A DNA stretch of 64,000 nt from assembly GCF_030067675.1 (NCBI RefSeq), contig NZ_JASJEV010000004.1, forward strand, positions 186,001 to 250,000, in the 5' to 3' direction. The stretch's first letter is position 1. Every line of letters starts with the position of its first letter. The notes under the pieces were generated by a model. The model was not told the DNA's origin. It did no database searches and was given only the letters and a program-made list of their open reading frames with translations. The position numbers were made by a program, and so were the translations under genes. Shown here one piece after another: positions 60,327-64,000 of this stretch. The stretch is from Chelatococcus albus (GTDB lineage Bacteria > Pseudomonadota > Alphaproteobacteria > Rhizobiales > Beijerinckiaceae).

Positions 60327-61865
60327 ATGAGCGACATTTCCCGCCGTCAAACCCTGCGCCTCGGCCTCACCGCGGGCCTCGCGGCGGCCGCCCTTCCGCG
60401 CGAAGCCCAGGCACAGACGCCGCCGGCGACCTTCACCCTCCTCCTCGTGAACGACATCTACAAGATGGGCGAGGAGAAGGGGAAAGGCGGCTTCGCGCGG
60501 CTCGCGGCCATCGTCAAGGCCGAGCGGGCGCGCGGCGTGCCCATGCTCTTCGTCCATGCGGGCGACACCTTGTCTCCCTCGCTCATGTCGGGTTTCGACC
60601 AGGGCGCCCACATCGTGGCTCTGACCAATCTCGTGCAGCCCGACGTCTTCGTGCCGGGCAACCACGAGTTCGACTTCGGCAAGGAGACCTATTTCAAGCG
60701 CCTGTCGGAGGCGAAGTTCCCCGTCTTCGCGGCGAACATGCGCGACGCCGCCGGCCAGCCTCTGCCCGGCCATGTCGACAACCGCGTCTTCGACCTCGGC
60801 GGAATCAAGGTCGGCGTCGTCGGCCTCGTCCTCGAGAGCGTGCCGCAGATGTCGAGTCCGGGCGACCTCAAGTTCCTGCCGGTCATGGACACACTGAAGG
60901 CGGAGGCCAGGAAGCTGCGCGAGCAGAAGGCCGATCTCGTGGTGGCCGTGACGCACACCGACCGCGCCGTGGACAACCAGATCGTGCGCTCGCGCCTCGT
61001 CGACGTGCTGCTCACCGGCCACGACCACGACCTCGCCATCGGCTTCGACGGCAAGACGGTGATGGTGGAGTCGAACGAGGAGGGCAACTACGTCACGGCG
61101 ATCGACTTCACGGCCACCGTCACCGGCGAGGGCGACAAGCGGCAGGTGACATGGACGCCGACCTTCCGCGTCAACGACTCGCGCGCCGTGACGCCCGACC
61201 CCGAGGTGCTCGCCGTCGTCAAGGGCTACGAGGCGGAGCTGTCCAAGGAGCTCGACGTCGATGTCGCGACCCTCGGCGCCGAGCTCGACAGCCGCACCAC
61301 CGTCGTGCGCTCGCAGGAGGCGGCCATCGGCGACCTGATCGCGGACGCACTCAGGGCGGCGACCGGCGCCGACATCGCCATCACCAACGGCGGCGGCATC
61401 CGTGCCAACAAGCAGTATCCCGTGGGCCACAAGCTGACGCGCCGCGACATCCTCACGGAGCTTCCCTTCGGCAACCGCACGGTCATGACCGAGATCACCG
61501 GCAAGGACGTCCGCGCCGCGCTCGAGAACGGCGTATCGCAGTATGAAAGCCGCGCCGGACGGTTCCCGCAGGTCTCGGGCCTCAAGGTGGTGTTCGACCC
61601 CAAGCAGCCGGCCGGCAGCCGCATCGTCTCGGTGAGCGTCACCGGCAAGGACGGCGACAAGCCGCTCGACGACGTCGCCACCTACAAGGTTGCGACCAAC
61701 GACTTCATGCTGCGCGGTGGCGACGGCTATACGAGCTTCGCCAAGGGCGTGAAGGGCGGCGACCTCGACGTGCAGGGCAAGCTGATGGCCAACGACGTCA
61801 TGATCTATGCGCGCAAGCTCGGCACGATCAACCTGAAGCCCGAGGGGCGGATCGTGGCCAAGTAA
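60327..61865 (+). CDS. Exported metallophosphatase/5'-nucleotidase family protein
   Basis: 512 aa. A Tat-like signal (SRRQTLRLG, then a hydrophobic stretch ending AQAQ) precedes a calcineurin-like metallophosphatase domain (AGDTLSPS, GNHEFDFGKETYF, TGHDHD). The C-terminal 5'-nucleotidase domain follows (about 290-490: AITNGGGIRANK, ELPFGNRTVMTEITG, ATNDFMLRGGDGY). The first metal motif is VNDIYK, with Tyr45 where UshA-type enzymes have His (D-x-H). The enzyme is probably periplasmic and hydrolyses nucleotides or related phosphoesters. Confidence 0.88.
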   Translation: MSDISRRQTLRLGLTAGLAAAALPREAQAQTPPATFTLLLVNDIYKMGEEKGKGGFARLAAIVKAERARGVPMLFVHAGDTLSPSLMSGFDQGAHIVALTNLVQPDVFVPGNHEFDFGKETYFKRLSEAKFPVFAANMRDAAGQPLPGHVDNRVFDLGGIKVGVVGLVLESVPQMSSPGDLKFLPVMDTLKAEARKLREQKADLVVAVTHTDRAVDNQIVRSRLVDVLLTGHDHDLAIGFDGKTVMVESNEEGNYVTAIDFTATVTGEGDKRQVTWTPTFRVNDSRAVTPDPEVLAVVKGYEAELSKELDVDVATLGAELDSRTTVVRSQEAAIGDLIADALRAATGADIAITNGGGIRANKQYPVGHKLTRRDILTELPFGNRTVMTEITGKDVRAALENGVSQYESRAGRFPQVSGLKVVFDPKQPAGSRIVSVSVTGKDGDKPLDDVATYKVATNDFMLRGGDGYTSFAKGVKGGDLDVQGKLMANDVMIYARKLGTINLKPEGRIVAK

Positions 61866-61907
61866 GGGTTCCGGGCCGAGACCCGCTGCAGAACCCGAGG
61901 GAGCGAT

Positions 61908-61935
61908 CCGGCCGTCGGCGATCACCGACGGCCGG
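61908..61935. terminator. Candidate bidirectional terminator
   Basis: Perfect 11-bp stem CCGGCCGTCGG/CCGACGGCCGG with loop CGATCA between convergent genes. No T-run. Confidence 0.55.
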
Positions 61936-61965
61936 TCCGCCTCATGGCCGGGCTCGTCCGCCGGT

Positions 61966-63198
61966 TCAGTCGTACTTGCGCTCGTCGGCGATCACCTTGC
62001 CGTCGTTCGGCAGGCTGCCGGGGGGCACGAACTCGACGGCGCCCTTGAGCTTCGTCACGGAGTGGACGGTTGCGGCGATCGTACGGGCGAGGGCCGCGTC
62101 CTGGACCCCGCTCTCCACCTTGAGCGTCATGACGTCCATCTCGTCCTCGCGCGTCACGACGAGGCGCAGGCGGCCGAGCTCGCGATGCCGCTTGGCCACC
62201 TCCGCCACCTGCTCGGGACGCACGAACATGCCCTTGATCTTCGTGGTCTGGTCGGCGCGCCCCATCCAGCCCTTGATGCGCGCATTGGTGCGCCCGCAAG
62301 GGCTGATGCCGCCGAGGAGGGCGGAGAGATCGCCGAGCGCCAGGCGCACGATCGGGTGATGCGGATCGAGGGAGGTGACGACGACCTCGCCGACCTCCCC
62401 TTCGGCCACCGGGTCTCCCGTGCCCGGGCGGACGATCTCGACGATGATGTCCTCGTTGACGACGAGGCCTTCGCGCGCCGGCGTCTCGTAGGCGACGACG
62501 CCGCATTCGGCCACGGCGTAGACCTGGTAGCCGTCGATGCCCCGCTCGGCGAAGGCCTTCTGCAGCGACGGCGGGAAGGCCGCACCCGAGACAACCGCCT
62601 TGCGGAGCGACGAGACGTCGACCCCGGCGTTGTCCGCGGCCTCAAGGATGATCTTCAGGAAGTCGGGCGTGCCGGTATAGGCGAAGGGCCGGTAGGCGGA
62701 GATGACCTGGAGCTGCTGTTCGGTATTGCCGGGACCCGCGGGAATGACCGGGCACCCGAGGGCGCGGCAGCCAGAGTCGAGGATGAATCCGCCCGGGGTG
62801 AGGTGATAGGAGAAGGTGTTGAGGACGATATCGCCCTGGCGGAAACCCGCGGCGTAGAGCGCGCGGGCCGAGCGCCAGGGATCGGAATGGTTGCACTCGG
62901 GCTCGAAGATCGGCCCGGGCGAGGTGAAGAGGCGGGCGAAGCCCCCCATGGGTTCGGCGACGAAGCCGCCGAAGGGCGGGTCCGCCTTCTGGAGGGCCGG
63001 CAGGTCGGACTTGCGCAGCACGGGCAGCGCCGCCAGGGCCGCGCGGCTCGTGACGTCGAGGGCTTGCACGCCGTTCAGATGCGCGGCGTAGGCCGGCGCC
63101 TGCATGGCCTTGGCGACGACCGTCGGCAGGCGGCCCATGAGGTCGGCCTCGCGCTGTGCAGGGTCGCGGGCCTCGAGATGATCATAGAAATCGGACAT
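61966..63198 (-). CDS. Phenylacetate-CoA ligase-like AMP-binding protein
   Basis: 410 aa, PaaK-type adenylating enzyme of compact length. LFTSPGPIFEP is the P-loop-like segment; YQVYAVAECGVVAYE, RLALGDLSALL and GWMGRADQTTKIKGMFVRPEQVAEV define the C-terminal half. The usual S-S-G-T-T-G is degenerate here, as in related alphaproteobacterial proteins. It sits with LysE and a branched-chain amino acid ABC ATPase on one strand, the neighbourhood in which such ligases occur. The aromatic or other acid substrate is unknown. Confidence 0.82.
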   Translation of the reverse strand: MSDFYDHLEARDPAQREADLMGRLPTVVAKAMQAPAYAAHLNGVQALDVTSRAALAALPVLRKSDLPALQKADPPFGGFVAEPMGGFARLFTSPGPIFEPECNHSDPWRSARALYAAGFRQGDIVLNTFSYHLTPGGFILDSGCRALGCPVIPAGPGNTEQQLQVISAYRPFAYTGTPDFLKIILEAADNAGVDVSSLRKAVVSGAAFPPSLQKAFAERGIDGYQVYAVAECGVVAYETPAREGLVVNEDIIVEIVRPGTGDPVAEGEVGEVVVTSLDPHHPIVRLALGDLSALLGGISPCGRTNARIKGWMGRADQTTKIKGMFVRPEQVAEVAKRHRELGRLRLVVTREDEMDVMTLKVESGVQDAALARTIAATVHSVTKLKGAVEFVPPGSLPNDGKVIADERKYD

Positions 63199-63206
63199 CG
63201 TGCCCC

Positions 63207-63842
63207 TCAGCGCCGGTCCGTGGCGAGCCTGACGGCAAGCCCCGCAAGAACCGCTCCCATGAGATAACGTTGCACCGACAGCCACAGGGGGCGCCGGGCG
63301 AGGAATGTGGCGATCGCCCCCGCGAACAAGACGATCATGAGGTTGACGCTCACGCTGACGCCGATCTGCGTCACCCCGAGAAGCACGTTCTGCAGCAGGA
63401 CGTCACCCCTCGCCGGATCGACGAACTGGGGCAGGAGCGACATGTAGAGAACCGCGATCTTGGGATTGAGGAGATTGGTGAGCAGGCCCATGGCGAAGAG
63501 CCTCGCCGGTCCGTCATGCGGCAGGGCACGCGGCGCAAAGGGCGTGCTGCCCCCTGGCCTCACCGCCTGCCAGGCGAGATGGAGCAGGCAGAGGGCGCCC
63601 GCCCATTTGATCGCCTCGTAGAGAAACGGCACCGCCAGGGCGAGGGCCGTGAGCCCCACCGCCGCCGCGACCATGTAGACGACGAAGCCGATGGCGACAC
63701 CGAGGAGCGAGACCGCGCCCGCCCGCCACCCTTGCGTGATCGAGCGGGAGACGAGGTAGATCATGTTCGGGCCCGGGGTCAGCACCATGCCGAGCGCGAC
63801 GAGCGCGAAGGCGGCGAGCGTTCCCGTTTCAATCGGCAGCAT
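63207..63842 (-). CDS. LysE/RhtB family amino-acid exporter
   Basis: 211 aa with five to six transmembrane segments. The signature near the N-terminus is LGMVLTPGPNMIYLVSRSITQG, with the LysE P-G-P-N motif; the middle has the usual NLLNPKIAVLYMSLLPQFVDPARG. It exports amino acids or homoserine lactones across the inner membrane; the substrate is unknown. It lies 8 bp upstream of the PaaK-like gene and 9 bp downstream of the ABC ATPase: an operon. Confidence 0.92.
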   Translation of the reverse strand: MLPIETGTLAAFALVALGMVLTPGPNMIYLVSRSITQGWRAGAVSLLGVAIGFVVYMVAAAVGLTALALAVPFLYEAIKWAGALCLLHLAWQAVRPGGSTPFAPRALPHDGPARLFAMGLLTNLLNPKIAVLYMSLLPQFVDPARGDVLLQNVLLGVTQIGVSVSVNLMIVLFAGAIATFLARRPLWLSVQRYLMGAVLAGLAVRLATDRR

Positions 63843-63851
63843 GGGCTCTCC

Positions 63852-64000
63852 TCACGCCAGCCAGCGCTTGCGGCGCTTGTAGCTCTTCACCTCGCGGAAG
63901 GATTTGCGCTCGCCCTCGGTGACGCCGAGGTAGAACTCCTTGACGTCCTCGTTCTCGCGCAGATGGGCGGCATCACCGTCCATGACGACACGCCCGGTCT
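63852..64000 (-). CDS. Branched-chain amino acid ABC transporter ATP-binding protein, C-terminal end
   Basis: Cut by the right edge; the last 48-49 codons are visible. The sequence GRVVMDGDAAHLRENEDVKEFYLG is the normal C-terminal end of LivG/LivF-type ATPases, followed by a short basic tail ending KRRKRWLA. Co-directional with lysE and the PaaK-like gene with only 9 bp between. The Walker motifs are outside the window. Confidence 0.85.
   Translation of the reverse strand, partial: TGRVVMDGDAAHLRENEDVKEFYLGVTEGERKSFREVKSYKRRKRWLA

Overview
The window looks like core chromosome of an alphaproteobacterium, most likely of the Hyphomicrobiales (Rhizobiales). The DNA is visibly very GC-rich. Several genes belong to families largely confined to Alphaproteobacteria: a DUF1465/RcdA-type protein, DUF1013 (TrcR), DUF2312 (GapR), CpdR, DUF1192, DUF1244, DUF1036, the pntAA/pntAB/pntB plus aa3-oxidase subunit IV cluster, and a three-part transhydrogenase. 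I saw no insertion sequence, prophage, CRISPR array, rRNA operon or plasmid function. Gene order is typical of vertically inherited housekeeping DNA.

Layout. 1-3.7 kb: rcdA (cut by the left edge), an acetyltransferase, DUF1192, a quinone oxidoreductase and trcR. 4-9.4 kb: two acyl-CoA synthetases around a TauE/SafE permease, then two divergent YdcH-like genes. 9.5-12.7 kb: purE-purK, rpsU and a TPR lipoprotein. 12.7-21.7 kb, almost all on the minus strand: acetyltransferase, hydrolase, an unknown membrane protein, pntB-pntAB-pntAA, aa3 oxidase subunit IV, an ABC1 kinase and oligoendopeptidase F. 22.3-27.9 kb: a sigma-54 response regulator (TacA-like), an L,D-transpeptidase and a DUF882 peptidase. 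27.9-36.7 kb: gapR, DUF1244, N-formylglutamate amidohydrolase, EamA permease, glycerate kinase, DUF1036, pyk, TPR, rpmJ, tRNA-Val, cpdR and a second N-formylglutamate amidohydrolase. 36.9-43 kb: MFS permease, hisN, lysophospholipase-like hydrolase, hsp20, a proline-rich periplasmic protein and threonine aldolase. 43.5-49.8 kb: gltB-gltD. 49.9-57.4 kb, envelope and sugar-nucleotide genes: DUF459 hydrolase, MltB-like transglycosylase, galE, galU, an outer-membrane barrel and kdsD. 57.4-64 kb: nfeD, stomatin-like protein, hemH, a 5'-nucleotidase, a PaaK-like ligase, LysE and the end of a branched-chain amino acid ABC ATPase.

Two themes stand out. First, five proteins related to known Caulobacter cell-cycle or polarity factors (RcdA, TrcR, GapR, CpdR and a TacA-like regulator) lie within 36 kb. 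A perfect TTAA-N7-TTAA CtrA box and several near matches occur in nearby non-coding DNA. Second, non-coding DNA holds two candidate ~93-nt small RNAs of the same design (5' hairpin, hairpin with an anti-Shine-Dalgarno loop, CCTCCCT linker, strong terminator), about 36 kb apart. It also holds a convincing ROSE-type RNA thermometer in front of hsp20. These RNA elements, rather than an unknown protein system, are the most interesting content I found.
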